Shown: piece after piece, positions 23,111 to 33,168 of the stretch | How positions within the stretch are numbered: position 1 is the first letter of the stretch | Layout: each line of letters begins with the position of its first letter | From: Rhodoligotrophos defluvii | GTDB lineage: Bacteria; Pseudomonadota; Alphaproteobacteria; Rhizobiales; Im1 | NCBI RefSeq assembly: GCF_005281615.1 | Contig: NZ_SZZM01000001.1 | Coordinates: 62,272-126,271, forward strand | DNA: 64,000 nucleotides | Direction of reading: 5' to 3' | Translations under genes and position numbers: made by a program | Notes under the pieces: generated by a model | Seen by the model: only the letters and a program-made list of their open reading frames with translations | Database searches by the model: none | Told to the model about the DNA's origin: nothing

Positions 23111-26100
23111 CTATTCCGCTGCTTCCCGCCTGATCAAGGCGCGGGTGAGCAGGGCGCGCAGGGCGGCAGGCTTCAGCGGCTTCTTCAGATAGCCGACCCC
23201 CATTTCCGCGGCCTTGGCCTGGAGCGAGCGCGACCGGTCGGCCGTGATCAGCACCGCGGGGAGCGGCTCGGGATAGCGGCGGCGCAGCTCGTCGATGAGG
23301 TCGAGGCCGGTGTCCTGCTGCAGGTGATAGTCCGCGAGCACGACGTCGAAGGGCGCGCTGTCCACCACTCTGTCCAGCGCCTCCGCCGCCGTTGTGGCCG
23401 TGACCACGCGGCAGCCCCAACCGGACAGCAGCGTGGTCATGCCATCAAGGATCGACCTTTCGTTGTCGATGCAGAGAATGTTGAGGCCGCGCAGCTGCCC
23501 CTCCCGGTCATGGGCCGCCGGCGCCGGCTGGGCCGCGATTGCATCCTGGCCGGCGGGCGCATTGCCGGTGGCCGGCAGCTCGATCGAGAAGACAGAGCCT
23601 TTGCCGAGGCTGGAGCGGGCCGCCAGCTTGTGGCCGAGCACATGGACAATCCGCTCCACGATCGACAAACCGAGGCCGAGGCCGGGCACCTCCCCGGCCG
23701 TATCGTCGAGCCTCTGAAACTCGCGGAAGATGAGCTCGATTTTGTCCTCGGGGATGCCGGGACCGCTGTCATGCACCTCAATGCTCGCCGTGCCCAAATG
23801 CCTGCGGCAGCCGACCACCAGCTTGCCCCTGCGGGTGTATTTGATGGCGTTGGAGACGAGGTTCTGCAGCGCACGGCGCAGCAGGCGGCGATCGGAGCGC
23901 ACCGTGAGGCTCGTCGGGACGAAGGTGAGCTTCAGGCCCTTCTCCGCGGCCATGGGGCCAAGCTCGACCGCCAGCGCCTTGAACACCGCATCCAGCTTGA
24001 ACTCGGTGACTTCCGGCCTGAGAGCGCCGGCATCGAGCCGCGAGATGTCAAGCAAGGCGGAGAGGATTTCCTCGACCGCCTCGAGAGAGGCATCGATGTT
24101 GCGGACCAGCTGCTGGTCCTGCGTGCCATGGGAGCGTTCGACCAAGCTCGACGTGTAGAGCCGTGCAGCGTTGAGCGGCTGGAGAATGTCGTGGCTTGCC
24201 GCCGCTATGAACCGGGTCTTGCCGAGATTGGCCGCCTCGGCCTCCGCCTTGGCCCGCACCAGCTCGCGGTTGAGAGCGACAAGCTCGGCCGTGCGCTCCT
24301 GCACCCGCCGTTCCAGGCTCTCGTTCGCCTTGAGCAACGCCTCGGCGGCGCGCACCCGCTCGGTGATATCCGCGAAGGTCACCACGATCCCGCCATCGGG
24401 CATGACGTTCGAACGGGTCTCGATCACCGCGCCGGACTTCATCCGCTCCTGATAGGACGCACGGCGCATGACGATGCTGTCGATGCGGCGCGCCACCACC
24501 TTTTCGGGCTCCTCCTCGCCGATCTCGGCATTGCGGACGATGGTGGTGACCACCTCGTGGATGGGGATGCCGACGCGGCCCACCTCCTCGGGCAGTTGCA
24601 TCAGCGCGCGGAACTGCCGGTTCCAGCAGATCAGGCTCAGGTCGCGGTCGAACACGGCGATGCCCTGGCGCACATGGTCGATGGCAGACTGCAGCAGGTC
24701 GCGATTATACTGGATCGCGGCCGAGGCATCGTCCAGCAGGCGCATGGCGCCGCGGGTATTGGCGCTGTAGCGTTCGAGCATCAAGGCCAGCACAAGGCGC
24801 GATGAGGAGGCCCCGACCGCGCTCGCCAGCAGATGTTCGGCGAAGCGCAGAAGGCGGATGTCCGCCTCGGCACTGTCGTCCAGGGTGATGCCGCGGCTTG
24901 TGGCGAATTCCGCGAAGGAGCGCTGGGTGCGCTCGGCGCCGAGATACCGGGCGACGGTGGCGCGCAGATCGCGCACGGTGACCGCAGTGCGCCACAGCCT
25001 GAAGCTCTGGGTGGGGACCGGCAAGTCGGTGGCGACGAAGACATTGGCCTGCACTCTTTCGATGGGCTGCGGCATCCCCATGAGCGAGACCGCCACATAG
25101 CTCGCGATATTGACCAGGAGGCTCCAGAACACGCCGTGGGTGAGCGGCTCGAGCTCTAGGTTGAACAGGAATTCCGGCCGCAGCAGCGCAATGCCGAACG
25201 GGCCTTCCATAAGGAGATCAGGAGAGAACCAGCCGGCATCGATCAGCGCCGGCAGGAGCAGCGTGTAGCACCACATGGCCGTGCCGGCGAGCACGCCGGC
25301 CATGGCGCCGCGGGCGGTGGCCCTGCGCCAGATGAGGCCGCCGAAGAAGGCGGGACCGAACTGAGCGATGGCGGCAAAGGACAGGAGGCCGATATCGGCA
25401 AGGGCGAAGGCATTGCCGATCAAGCGGTGGAACACGTAGCCCAGCGCGATGATCACCACGATGGCGCAGCGCCGGCACATGAGCAGGAACTGGCCCATGT
25501 CCTTGGTGCCACCGGCCCGGTAGGCCTTGTGCCGGAGCAGGAGCGGCACGGCGATGTTGTTGCTGACCATGATCGACAAGGCGAGCGACGCGACGATCAC
25601 CATGGCGGTGGCGGCGGACAGCCCGCCGATGAAGGCGATCAGCGTGAAGACCGGCGCGCCGGCCGCAACCGGCAGAGCGAGCACGAACATATCCCCGTTG
25701 GCGCCGCTGCCAAAGGTGAGCAGACCAGCGATCGCGATCGGCACCACGAAGATGTTGATGGCGATGAGGTAGAGCGGGAACAGCCAGGCGGCGCGCTTGA
25801 CGTCGGCCAGGTTCGTGTTCTCCACCACCGTCACGTGGAACTGCCGCGGCAGCAGGATGATGGCCATGCTGGACAAGAGCGTGGCGGTGATCCAGCGGCC
25901 GCCTTCGAAGCCACGAGTCAGCAGCTGCTCGATCTCGGGGCGCTGGGCCACCGCATCCATCATGGCGCCGATGCCCCCCATCATGCCGAAGACGACGAAA
26001 ATTCCGACGGCGAGGAAGGTGAGCAGCTTCACCACCGATTCCAGCGCGATGGCGGCGATAACGCCGTCCTGGTGCTCGGTCGCATCGATATGGCGGGTGC

Positions 26101-26641
26101 CGAACAGCATGGTGAAGGCGGCCATGGCGATGGCCACCACCAGCGCGAGGTCGCCCAGCACCGGCATGCCCAGCACGCTCGTCTGCTGGGTGCCGGCAAT
26201 GGTGAGCAGAGTGATGAGCGAGTTGGCGGCCGCCTTCAGCTGCAGCGAGATGTAGGGCACGATGCCCAGCACGGCGATGGCCGACACCGCTGCGCCGAGC
26301 GCCTGGTTCTTGCCATAGCGGGCAGCGATGAAATCGGCAATGGAGGTGATGTTCTGGCGCTTGGCGAGGTCAACGATGTGACGGATGATCGGCCAGCCCA
26401 GGGCGAACATGATGATGGGGCCGATATAGATCGGCAGGAACTCGAAGCCCTTCTTGGCCGACAGGCCGACGCTGCCATAAAAGGTCCAGGAGGTGCAGTA
26501 GACGCCGAGGCTCAAGGCATAGACCAGCGGCCGTGGCTTGCCGCGGCGCTGCTTGCGCATGCGGTCGTAATAGCTTGCCACGGCAAAGAGCGCGCCGAGA
26601 TAGGCGACCGCAATGGCAAGAATGGCCCAGCTGTTGAACAT
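23111..26641 (-). CDS. Hybrid sensor histidine kinase with N-terminal SSS symporter domain (CrbS-like)
   Basis: A 1176-residue inner-membrane protein. Residues 1 to about 510 form a 12-13 helix sodium/solute symporter (SLC5) domain ([28 protein letters not shown]). A PAS-like domain follows near 660-780 ([18 protein letters not shown]), then a coiled coil, HisKA with the phospho-acceptor in [15 protein letters not shown] (about 817), HATPase_c ([29 protein letters not shown]) and a C-terminal receiver with Asp in [14 protein letters not shown] (about 1103). CrbS-type proteins sense small acids such as acetate and signal to a LuxR-type CrbR, which is not in this window. The downstream RidA-like gene is 33 bases away. 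Confidence 0.93.
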   Translation of the reverse strand: MFNSWAILAIAVAYLGALFAVASYYDRMRKQRRGKPRPLVYALSLGVYCTSWTFYGSVGLSAKKGFEFLPIYIGPIIMFALGWPIIRHIVDLAKRQNITSIADFIAARYGKNQALGAAVSAIAVLGIVPYISLQLKAAANSLITLLTIAGTQQTSVLGMPVLGDLALVVAIAMAAFTMLFGTRHIDATEHQDGVIAAIALESVVKLLTFLAVGIFVVFGMMGGIGAMMDAVAQRPEIEQLLTRGFEGGRWITATLLSSMAIILLPRQFHVTVVENTNLADVKRAAWLFPLYLIAINIFVVPIAIAGLLTFGSGANGDMFVLALPVAAGAPVFTLIAFIGGLSAATAMVIVASLALSIMVSNNIAVPLLLRHKAYRAGGTKDMGQFLLMCRRCAIVVIIALGYVFHRLIGNAFALADIGLLSFAAIAQFGPAFFGGLIWRRATARGAMAGVLAGTAMWCYTLLLPALIDAGWFSPDLLMEGPFGIALLRPEFLFNLELEPLTHGVFWSLLVNIASYVAVSLMGMPQPIERVQANVFVATDLPVPTQSFRLWRTAVTVRDLRATVARYLGAERTQRSFAEFATSRGITLDDSAEADIRLLRFAEHLLASAVGASSSRLVLALMLERYSANTRGAMRLLDDASAAIQYNRDLLQSAIDHVRQGIAVFDRDLSLICWNRQFRALMQLPEEVGRVGIPIHEVVTTIVRNAEIGEEEPEKVVARRIDSIVMRRASYQERMKSGAVIETRSNVMPDGGIVVTFADITERVRAAEALLKANESLERRVQERTAELVALNRELVRAKAEAEAANLGKTRFIAAASHDILQPLNAARLYTSSLVERSHGTQDQQLVRNIDASLEAVEEILSALLDISRLDAGALRPEVTEFKLDAVFKALAVELGPMAAEKGLKLTFVPTSLTVRSDRRLLRRALQNLVSNAIKYTRRGKLVVGCRRHLGTASIEVHDSGPGIPEDKIELIFREFQRLDDTAGEVPGLGLGLSIVERIVHVLGHKLAARSSLGKGSVFSIELPATGNAPAGQDAIAAQPAPAAHDREGQLRGLNILCIDNERSILDGMTTLLSGWGCRVVTATTAAEALDRVVDSAPFDVVLADYHLQQDTGLDLIDELRRRYPEPLPAVLITADRSRSLQAKAAEMGVGYLKKPLKPAALRALLTRALIRREAAE

Positions 26642-26774
26642 ATGTCCGGCGCCTTTGCGCTTCGCGGCGATGAGATCATTTTATGTCTTGCCGAATCAAC
26701 ACACTTCTTCAAGTGCTTCTGAAATACGGTCGAGCACTCGTTCTGAACGGCTGTCTTCTCGCGAGGAGTGTGCG

Positions 26775-27209
26775 ATGGGTATTCTTCAGGAATTCAAGGA
26801 ATTCGCGGTCAAGGGAAATGTCGTCGACATGGCGGTCGGCATCATCATCGGCGCTTCTTTCACCACGATCGTGAAGTCGCTGGTCGATGACATCTTCATG
26901 CCGATCGTGGGTGCGCTGACGGGTGGCATCGACTTCTCCAATATCTTCATCCAGCTCACTGGCGATACCCCTTATCCGACGCTGGCGGCAGCAAAGCAGG
27001 CGGGGGTCGCGACGGTGAACATCGGGTCGTTCATCAACGCCTGTATCGCGTTCCTGATCGTCGCCTGGATCCTGTTCATGGTGGTCAAGGCCATGAACCG
27101 GCTGACCCGCAAGGCGGAAGCGGGCGCGGCCGACGTGCCGCCGCCGCGGCAGGAGGTGCTACTGGAGGAGATCCGCGACGCGCTGGTCAAGCAGAGCCGG
27201 GGGGCGTAG
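26775..27209 (+). CDS. mscL: Large-conductance mechanosensitive channel MscL
   Basis: A 144-residue channel protein that opens under membrane tension to release solutes after osmotic downshock. The N-terminal amphipathic helix and TM1 match MscL closely ([36 protein letters not shown]), followed by a periplasmic loop, TM2 ([25 protein letters not shown]) and the cytoplasmic bundle ([13 protein letters not shown]). The start is ATG at 26775, with GCGAGGAG just before it; an upstream in-frame extension to 26613 would overlap the kinase promoter. It is divergent from the symporter-kinase gene. Confidence 0.97.
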   Translation: MGILQEFKEFAVKGNVVDMAVGIIIGASFTTIVKSLVDDIFMPIVGALTGGIDFSNIFIQLTGDTPYPTLAAAKQAGVATVNIGSFINACIAFLIVAWILFMVVKAMNRLTRKAEAGAADVPPPRQEVLLEEIRDALVKQSRGA

Positions 27210-27230
27210 TCCGCACCGTGCGGCCCTGGA

Positions 27231-27511
27231 TGGGCCGGTCAAGCCGTGCCATGACGAAGTTCTTTAATTTCAGTGGTTTACGTCATCACCGGGCCTGACC
27301 TGGTGATTCAGGCGGCGAGGAAAGCCCGCGCCGTGTCACCCGCCGCCGACAAAGCCGACGATCTTGCGCATGGCCCGGTCAAGCCGGGTCATGACGAAGT
27401 TCTTTAATTTCAGTGGTTTACGTCATCACCGGGCCTGACCTGGTGATTCAGGGCGGCGAGGAAAGCCCGCGCCGTGTCACCCGCCGCCGACAAAGCCGAC
27501 GATCTTGCGCA
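27231..27511. repeat. Tandem 140-bp duplication carrying REP-like elements and the trpS 3' end
   Basis: Copy one (27231-27370) and copy two (27371-27511) abut exactly and differ at only a few positions, including a one-base indel at GATTCAGG(G)CGGCG. Each contains a REP-like pair (CCCGGTCAAGCCGGGTCATGACGAA and CGTCATCACCGGGCC...) and then the end of trpS. Copy one thus holds a silent duplicate of the last 11 codons and stop of trpS (minus strand, encoding [11 protein letters not shown]). The region lies between mscL and trpS and contains no other gene. Confidence 0.92.
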
Positions 27512-28517
27512 CGTCGGCCATGATCGGCGCGGCCAGGGCGCGGGCACGATCGGCGCCATCGGCCAGGATGCCATCGATATGGCCGGGGTCGGCCACCAGC
27601 CGCTTCATCTCGCCGGTGATGGGCGAGAGCTTCTCGACAGCAAGGTCGATGAGCGCCTGTTTGAAGATCGAGAACTGCGCCCCGCCATACTGGTTCAGCA
27701 CCGCCGGCACGTCGGCTCCTGCCAGGGCGGCGTAGATGCCGACGAGATTGGCCGCTTCCGGGCGGGTTTCCAGGCCCTTGGCCTCGGTGGGCAGTGGCTC
27801 GGGGTCGGTCTTGGCCTTGCGGATCTTCCTGGCGATGGTGTCGGCATCATCGGTGAGATTGATGCGCGACAAGTCCGACGGGTCGGACTTGGACATCTTC
27901 TTCGTGCCGTCGCGCAGGCTCATCACCCGGGTGGCGGGCCCTGAGATCAGCGGCTCGGTCAGCGGAAAGAAGCCGTCGGGATAGCCGAGCGCGGCAATCT
28001 CCTCGGCGAAGTCGTTGTTGAACTTCTGGGCGATGTCGCGGGTGAGCTCCAGATGCTGCTTCTGGTCCTCGCCCACCGGCACGTGGGTCGCACGGTAGGC
28101 GAGGATGTCCGCCGCCATCAGGTTGGGGTAGGCATAGAGACCCACCGACGCGTTCTCGCGGTCCTTGCCCGCCTTCTCCTTGAACTGGGTCATGCGGTTG
28201 AGCCAGCCGAGCCGCGCCACGCAATTGAAGATCCAGGCAAGCTCCGCGTGCGCCGCCACCTGGCTCTGGTTGAATACGATGTGCCGCTTGGGATCTATGC
28301 CGGCCGCGATGAAGGCCGCAGCCACTTCCCGTGTGCTCTGCCTGAGCTCGCGCGGCTCCTGCCAGACGGTAATCGCGTGCATGTCGACCACGCAGTAGAG
28401 GCACTCGTAGCTGTCCTGCAGCGTGACGAAGCGCGAGATGGCGCCGAGATAGTTGCCGAGATGCAGATTGCCCGTGGGCTGGACGCCCGAGAAGACACGG
28501 GGAGCAGGCTTGGTCAT
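27477..28517 (-). CDS. trpS: Tryptophanyl-tRNA synthetase
   Basis: A 346-residue class I synthetase that charges tRNA-Trp. The HIGH-type motif is [15 protein letters not shown] near the N-terminus and the KMSKS loop is [10 protein letters not shown]. The Trp-pocket segment [13 protein letters not shown] and [17 protein letters not shown] are conserved. Length is normal for a proteobacterial enzyme. ATG at 28517 has AGGAG seven bases upstream. It ends a glnD-murJ-trpS run. The final 11 codons lie within a tandem duplication, which does not disrupt the reading frame. Confidence 0.97.
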   Translation of the reverse strand: MTKPAPRVFSGVQPTGNLHLGNYLGAISRFVTLQDSYECLYCVVDMHAITVWQEPRELRQSTREVAAAFIAAGIDPKRHIVFNQSQVAAHAELAWIFNCVARLGWLNRMTQFKEKAGKDRENASVGLYAYPNLMAADILAYRATHVPVGEDQKQHLELTRDIAQKFNNDFAEEIAALGYPDGFFPLTEPLISGPATRVMSLRDGTKKMSKSDPSDLSRINLTDDADTIARKIRKAKTDPEPLPTEAKGLETRPEAANLVGIYAALAGADVPAVLNQYGGAQFSIFKQALIDLAVEKLSPITGEMKRLVADPGHIDGILADGADRARALAAPIMADVRKIVGFVGGG

Positions 28518-28574
28518 CAATCAACTCCTGATAGCCCGCGCTATATCGCGCAAATGGCCGATCCTGCCAACCGG

Positions 28575-30176
28575 TTAGATGGTCTGATCGCTGGGCGCGG
28601 TCGGTGCCGTGGCGGGCTTGCGCCGGAGCATTGCCTTGAGCTCGGACAGGCGGAAGGCGCCCGTCGCCTGGCCCGCGGCGAAGAACAGCAGCGCGCCGCC
28701 CAGGACCAGTGCCACGAAGCAGGCGAGTTGCAGCAGGAAGGGCCGGCCTGCTGCAAAGACCGACGCCAGGGGCCAGATCAGGACGGCGAGAATGCCGGCC
28801 CCCATGACGAGGCTGGCCAGCATGATGCGCCAGAGGCGCGCCTTGAGGCGCGGATCGGCCTGATACTGGCCGCGGCGCAGCAGGATGACCAGCAAGAGCA
28901 GGGTGTTGGTCCAGGCGGCGAGCGAAGTGGCGAGCGCGATGCCCAAGTGGCCGATGAAGGAGAACATGGCCAGGCTGCCGACAACGTTCACCGCAACGGA
29001 GGCGCCGGCGCAGAGCATGGGCGTCTTGGTGTCCTCGTTCGCGAAGAAGGTGGGCGTGAACACCTTGATCAGCACGTAGGCGGGCAGCCCGAGGCCGAAC
29101 AGAGCCAGGGCCTCGGAGACCTCGATCGTGTCGTGGGGCGTGAAGTTGCCGTATTCGAACAGCATGTGCACGATGGGCACGGGCATCGCGACCAGCGCGA
29201 CAGTCGCCGGCAGGGTGAGCAGCATGGACAACTCCACAGCCCGGTTCTGGGTATAGCGCATGCCCGTGTGGTCGCCGGCGCGCAGCCGGCGAGACAGATC
29301 CGGCAGCAGCACGATGCCCATGGCCACCCCGATCAGCCCCAGCGGCAGCTGATAGATGCGATCGGCATAGTAGAGCCAGGCAGGCCCATGAGGGATCAGG
29401 GACGCGATCATGGTGCCGATCACCAGGTTGATCTGGGTGATGCCGGCGGAGATGGTGCCCGGCACGCCCAAGCGCACCAGCCGGCGCACCCCAGGGGTGA
29501 GCCGCGGCAGCCGTGGCCTGAGCTTCATGCCGGCGCGCTCGCACACGACCAGCAGCATGACGAGCTGCATGAGGCCGGAGATCATGATGGCGAACATCAG
29601 CAGCTCGGCGGTGCGCGGCTCGGCCCCCCAGCCGAGGAAAGCTGCGCCGGCGAGGGTGATGATCTGCATGACATTGAGGATGATGGGCGCGGCGGCGGGG
29701 AAAGAGAACTTGCCCAAGCTGTTCAGCACGCCGGAGAAGAACGCCACCAGCGACATGAACATGAGATAGGGAAAGCCGATACGGGAGAGGGTGACCGCCA
29801 GGTCGAACTGCTCGTCGTTTTCTGCAAAGCCCGGCGCGATCACCAGCATGACCAGGGGCATGGCGATCTCAGCGAGGATGACGAAGGCGGTGAGCGCAGT
29901 AAGCAGCACGCTCATCACCTCCTCGCCGAAGCGGCGGGCGCCCGCTTCCCCCTCCCCCTCCAGCCGCTTGGCGAAGAGCGGCACGAAGGCGGCATTGAAG
30001 GCGCCCTCGGCAAAGAGGCTGCGGAACATGTTGGGCAGGCGGACGGCCACGACGAAGGCACCGGCCACCAGCCCGGTGCCGAGCATGCCGGCCGACAGCG
30101 CGTCGCGGACGTAGCCGAGAACGCGGCTCGCCATCGTGTAGCCGCTGACGGTCATGGCCGAGCGCAGCAAACTCAT
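28575..30176 (-). CDS. murJ: Lipid II flippase MurJ (MviN)
   Basis: A 533-residue inner-membrane protein with about 14 helices of the MATE-like MurJ family, flipping the peptidoglycan precursor lipid II. Family hallmarks are SRVLGYVRDALSAGMLGTG (Arg and Asp of the cavity), VRLPNMFRSLFAEGAFNAAFVPLF, GFPYLMFMSLVAFFSGVLNS and ADRIYQLPLGLIGVAMGIVLLPDLSRR. The start is ATG at 30176 with GAGGGACC upstream; 15 further in-frame residues extend into the glnD end. It is 13 bases after glnD and probably translated from the same message. Essential in most bacteria. Confidence 0.97.
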   Translation of the reverse strand: MSLLRSAMTVSGYTMASRVLGYVRDALSAGMLGTGLVAGAFVVAVRLPNMFRSLFAEGAFNAAFVPLFAKRLEGEGEAGARRFGEEVMSVLLTALTAFVILAEIAMPLVMLVIAPGFAENDEQFDLAVTLSRIGFPYLMFMSLVAFFSGVLNSLGKFSFPAAAPIILNVMQIITLAGAAFLGWGAEPRTAELLMFAIMISGLMQLVMLLVVCERAGMKLRPRLPRLTPGVRRLVRLGVPGTISAGITQINLVIGTMIASLIPHGPAWLYYADRIYQLPLGLIGVAMGIVLLPDLSRRLRAGDHTGMRYTQNRAVELSMLLTLPATVALVAMPVPIVHMLFEYGNFTPHDTIEVSEALALFGLGLPAYVLIKVFTPTFFANEDTKTPMLCAGASVAVNVVGSLAMFSFIGHLGIALATSLAAWTNTLLLLVILLRRGQYQADPRLKARLWRIMLASLVMGAGILAVLIWPLASVFAAGRPFLLQLACFVALVLGGALLFFAAGQATGAFRLSELKAMLRRKPATAPTAPSDQTI

Positions 30177-30189
30177 CGCGAAAGGTCCC

Positions 30190-33003
30190 TCACGCCGCCC
30201 CTTGCGCCACTTCCCCGGCAATCACGGCGAGCAGGTGCTCCTTGATCTGCCGATGACGGGTGGCATTGGTGATCTTCGCCCCCGTGAGGTCGGTGACATA
30301 GAACACGTCCACCGCCCGCTCGCCGAAGGTGGCGATCTGCGCCGAGCTGATGTTGAGATTGAGCCGGAACAGCGCCTCGGTCAGGTCGTAGAGGAAGCCC
30401 AGCCGGTCGCGGCCATTGACCTCGATGACGGTGAAGCGGTTGGAGGAATCGTTGTCGATGATAACCTGGGGCTCGACCGTGAAGGCGCTCAGCCGGCTGC
30501 CCGGCTTGGTGTTGCGGGCGATCATCTCGGCCAGCCTGACCTTTCCGGTGAGCGCCCGCCGGATCATCTCGCACACCCGCTCGGCCCGGCGCCGCTCGTC
30601 CTCCTCCTGCTCGAACTCCCGCGGGATGAGCAGGGTGTCGAGCGCCATGCCGTCGGCCGTGGTGAAGATCTGCGCGCTGGTGATGCTGGCCCCAGCGACG
30701 GCGCAAGCTCCGGTGAGCAGCGCCAGCAGCCGGGGATGGTCCGGCGCGAACACGGTGAGCTCGGTGATGGCGGTGAAGGCGTCGGTCTCCACATGGGTGG
30801 CGATCGCCTCACCGGCCGCTTCGGCGGCCCTGATCATGCGGGCATGCTGGAGGTGGTGGGCGAGATCGACATTGAGCCAGTAGGGGTCATAGTGCCGGGC
30901 GACATAGGCCTCGCGCGCAGCATCGTCCCATTCGGGCGTGGCCTCGCGGAAGGCGTTATGGGCCTCCGCCAGCCGCTCCTGGCGGCTGATGGACGTGTGG
31001 CCGCCGGTCAGCAAGGGCTCGGTCTCGAAATACAGGGTACGCAAGAGCTGCCCTTTCCAGCCGGTCCATACGCCGGGGCCGACGGCGCGGATATCGGCGA
31101 CGGTCAGGATCAACAGCAGCTTAAGCCGCTCCGGGCTCTGTACGATCGCGGCGAAGTCGAGAATGGTCTTGAAGTCGTTCAAGTCGCGCATCTGGGCGAA
31201 ATCGCTCATGACCAGATGGTTGCGCACCAGCCAGGCGACCGTCTCGGTCTCGGCTGCCGTGAGCCCCAGGCGCGGGCACAGCTCCATGGCGATGCGCTCG
31301 CCAGCGACGGAATGGGATTCCCGCCGTCCTTTGGCGATGTCGTGCAGGAACACCGCGACATAGAGCACCCGGCGGTTGCTGATCGTGTTGATGAGACCGT
31401 GCGCGACCGGATGCTCGCCGCCAAGGGCGCCGTGCTCCAGCTCGGAGAGCACGCCGACCGCCCGGATGAGATGCTCGTCCACAGTGTAGTGGTGATACAT
31501 GTTGAACTGCATCTGCGCGACGATGCGCCCGAATTCCGGGATGAAGCGGCCCAGCACGCCGGCCTCGTTGAGGGATCGCAGCACCGCCTCCGGATGCAGC
31601 GGCGAACACAGCATCTCCAGGAACAGCGCGTTGGCTTGCGGATCGTGACGCAGCCGGTCATCGATCAGGCGCAAGGAGCGCCGCACCAGCTTGAGCGCGT
31701 TGGGATGGATGAGCAGATCATGGGCTTCCGCCAACTGGAACAGCCGCAGGAGATTGATCGGCCGCCGCTGGAAAACGTGATCGTCGACCACGTTCACCCG
31801 CCCCACATCGAGCTTGAAATCAGGGTCGTCCAGCACCTCCGGCTTGGCCACGCCCAGCTTCTGCAGCATGGCGCTCATAGTGGGGATCTTCTTGATCTGC
31901 TGGGCTTCCAGCACGGCGCAGAAGATGCGGGTGAGGTCGCCCACATCCTTGGCGACCAGGAAATAATGCTTCATGAAGCGCTCAACACGCTTCTGGCGGC
32001 CGTGGGAGCGATAGCCCAGCCGCTCGGCCAGCTCGGCCTGCAGATCGAAGGTGAGCCGATCGCCCGGCCGTCCCGTCATGAAATGGAGGTGGCAGCGAAC
32101 GGCCCACAGGAAATCCTCGCAGACGCGGAAGCGCCGCGCCTCGGCGCGGGTGAACATGCCCGCCGCTACCAAGGCCTCGGGCGAGCCGGTGCCGTAGAGG
32201 AACTTGGCGATCCAGAACAGGCTGTGCAGGTCACGCAAGCCCCCCTTGCCGTTCTTGACATCAGGCTCCACCAGATAGCGCGACGAGCCGGCGTGGGTGT
32301 GGCGCTCGTCGCGCTCAGCGAGCTTGGCGGCGATGAAAGAGGCGGCATTGCCCGCGACCACCTCCTTGCGGAAGCGCCTCTCCAGCAAGGCGAACAAGTC
32401 CCCATCGCCCCAGATATAGCGCGCTTCGAGAATGGAGGTGAGGATGGTGCTGTCGCTGCGGGAGAGCCGGATGCACTCATCAATGCTGCGGGTGGCATGG
32501 CCCACCTTGAGGCCCAAGTCCCACAGCACGTAGAGCATGTACTCAATCATGCTCTCGCACCAGGCGGTCTGCTTGTAGGGCAGCACGAACAGGAGATCGA
32601 TGTCGGACTTGGGGCCGAGGGTGCCGCGGCCGTAGCCGCCGACCGCCACCACCGCGATGCGCTCGGCGGCGGAGGGGTTGCGCGCCCGGTAGATGTGCAC
32701 GGCCGTAAAGTCGTAGAGCGCGCGGATCACCTCGTCCTGGACATAGGCCAGATTAATGGCGCAGGCGGTGCCATGCCCATCCTCGATCAGCCGGCGCTCC
32801 GCTTCCGCCCGACCCGCCCGCAAGGCCTGCTTCAGGGTTGCGAGGAGGGCTTGGCGCATGGCCGCGTCATCGCCCTCGTGCCGCCGGAACAGCTCCGTGA
32901 GCGACTGGCGCAGGGCGACGCCGTCGATGAGCGCCGCGGGGTTGGCGACCGGAAGCAGCGTTTCTGTTGGCTCCGGCAGCGCCGGGCGTGGCGGCTTGTT
33001 CAT
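30190..33003 (-). CDS. glnD: Bifunctional [protein-PII] uridylyltransferase / uridylyl-removing enzyme
   Basis: A 937-residue nitrogen-status sensor that uridylylates PII proteins when glutamine is low and removes UMP when it is high. Domains in order are the nucleotidyltransferase (GGYGRGTLGPKSDIDLLF near 120), a helical linker, the HD hydrolase (AVFLHDIAKGRRESHS near 550, DEHLIRAVG before it) and two C-terminal ACT domains for glutamine sensing (VFAPDHPRLLALLTGACAVAG; VIEVNGRDRLGFLYDLTEAL). Length fits alphaproteobacterial GlnD. No strong ribosome site precedes the ATG at 33003. It heads the glnD-murJ-trpS run and is divergent from the copper ATPase. Confidence 0.96.
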   Translation of the reverse strand: MNKPPRPALPEPTETLLPVANPAALIDGVALRQSLTELFRRHEGDDAAMRQALLATLKQALRAGRAEAERRLIEDGHGTACAINLAYVQDEVIRALYDFTAVHIYRARNPSAAERIAVVAVGGYGRGTLGPKSDIDLLFVLPYKQTAWCESMIEYMLYVLWDLGLKVGHATRSIDECIRLSRSDSTILTSILEARYIWGDGDLFALLERRFRKEVVAGNAASFIAAKLAERDERHTHAGSSRYLVEPDVKNGKGGLRDLHSLFWIAKFLYGTGSPEALVAAGMFTRAEARRFRVCEDFLWAVRCHLHFMTGRPGDRLTFDLQAELAERLGYRSHGRQKRVERFMKHYFLVAKDVGDLTRIFCAVLEAQQIKKIPTMSAMLQKLGVAKPEVLDDPDFKLDVGRVNVVDDHVFQRRPINLLRLFQLAEAHDLLIHPNALKLVRRSLRLIDDRLRHDPQANALFLEMLCSPLHPEAVLRSLNEAGVLGRFIPEFGRIVAQMQFNMYHHYTVDEHLIRAVGVLSELEHGALGGEHPVAHGLINTISNRRVLYVAVFLHDIAKGRRESHSVAGERIAMELCPRLGLTAAETETVAWLVRNHLVMSDFAQMRDLNDFKTILDFAAIVQSPERLKLLLILTVADIRAVGPGVWTGWKGQLLRTLYFETEPLLTGGHTSISRQERLAEAHNAFREATPEWDDAAREAYVARHYDPYWLNVDLAHHLQHARMIRAAEAAGEAIATHVETDAFTAITELTVFAPDHPRLLALLTGACAVAGASITSAQIFTTADGMALDTLLIPREFEQEEDERRRAERVCEMIRRALTGKVRLAEMIARNTKPGSRLSAFTVEPQVIIDNDSSNRFTVIEVNGRDRLGFLYDLTEALFRLNLNISSAQIATFGERAVDVFYVTDLTGAKITNATRHRQIKEHLLAVIAGEVAQGAA

Positions 33004-33102
33004 GACAGGGACTTTTAGCTGAGGATGCCTGGCAGTGCACGCGGCTTCGGCACGGGGCCGGCAAGCAATCGTGCCGCAGGGTTGCGTCCATGCTAAGTGT
33101 GC

Positions 33103-33133
33103 TTGACCTTCCAGTGACTGGAAGGCCTAAATC
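33103..33133 (+). promoter_or_regulatory. CueR-type promoter of the copper ATPase
   Basis: TTGACC (33103-33108) and TAAATC (33128-33133) are separated by 19 bases. The spacer region holds the dyad CCTTCCAGTGACTGGAAGG (33107-33125), close to known CueR operators. This predicts activation by a MerR-family Cu(I)/Ag(I) sensor. No cueR gene is beside it. The MerR at 5046 has a different operator sequence, so the regulator is probably elsewhere in the genome. Confidence 0.82.
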
Positions 33134-33168
33134 GAGCGCCGGTCCCATTTCGCGCGCAGGAGCCCCCT

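Noticed and set aside
22484-24805. Long open frame on the plus strand, antisense to the RidA-like gene and the kinase
   Set aside because: High-GC codon use leaves the opposite strand open. The translation is His/Asp/Arg-rich low-complexity sequence without any family pattern, while the minus strand has clear kinase domains.
28053-33018. Two long plus-strand frames (28053-30245 and 30154-33018) opposite trpS, murJ and glnD
   Set aside because: They are shadows of three well-recognised essential genes; the compositions are typical of antisense frames.
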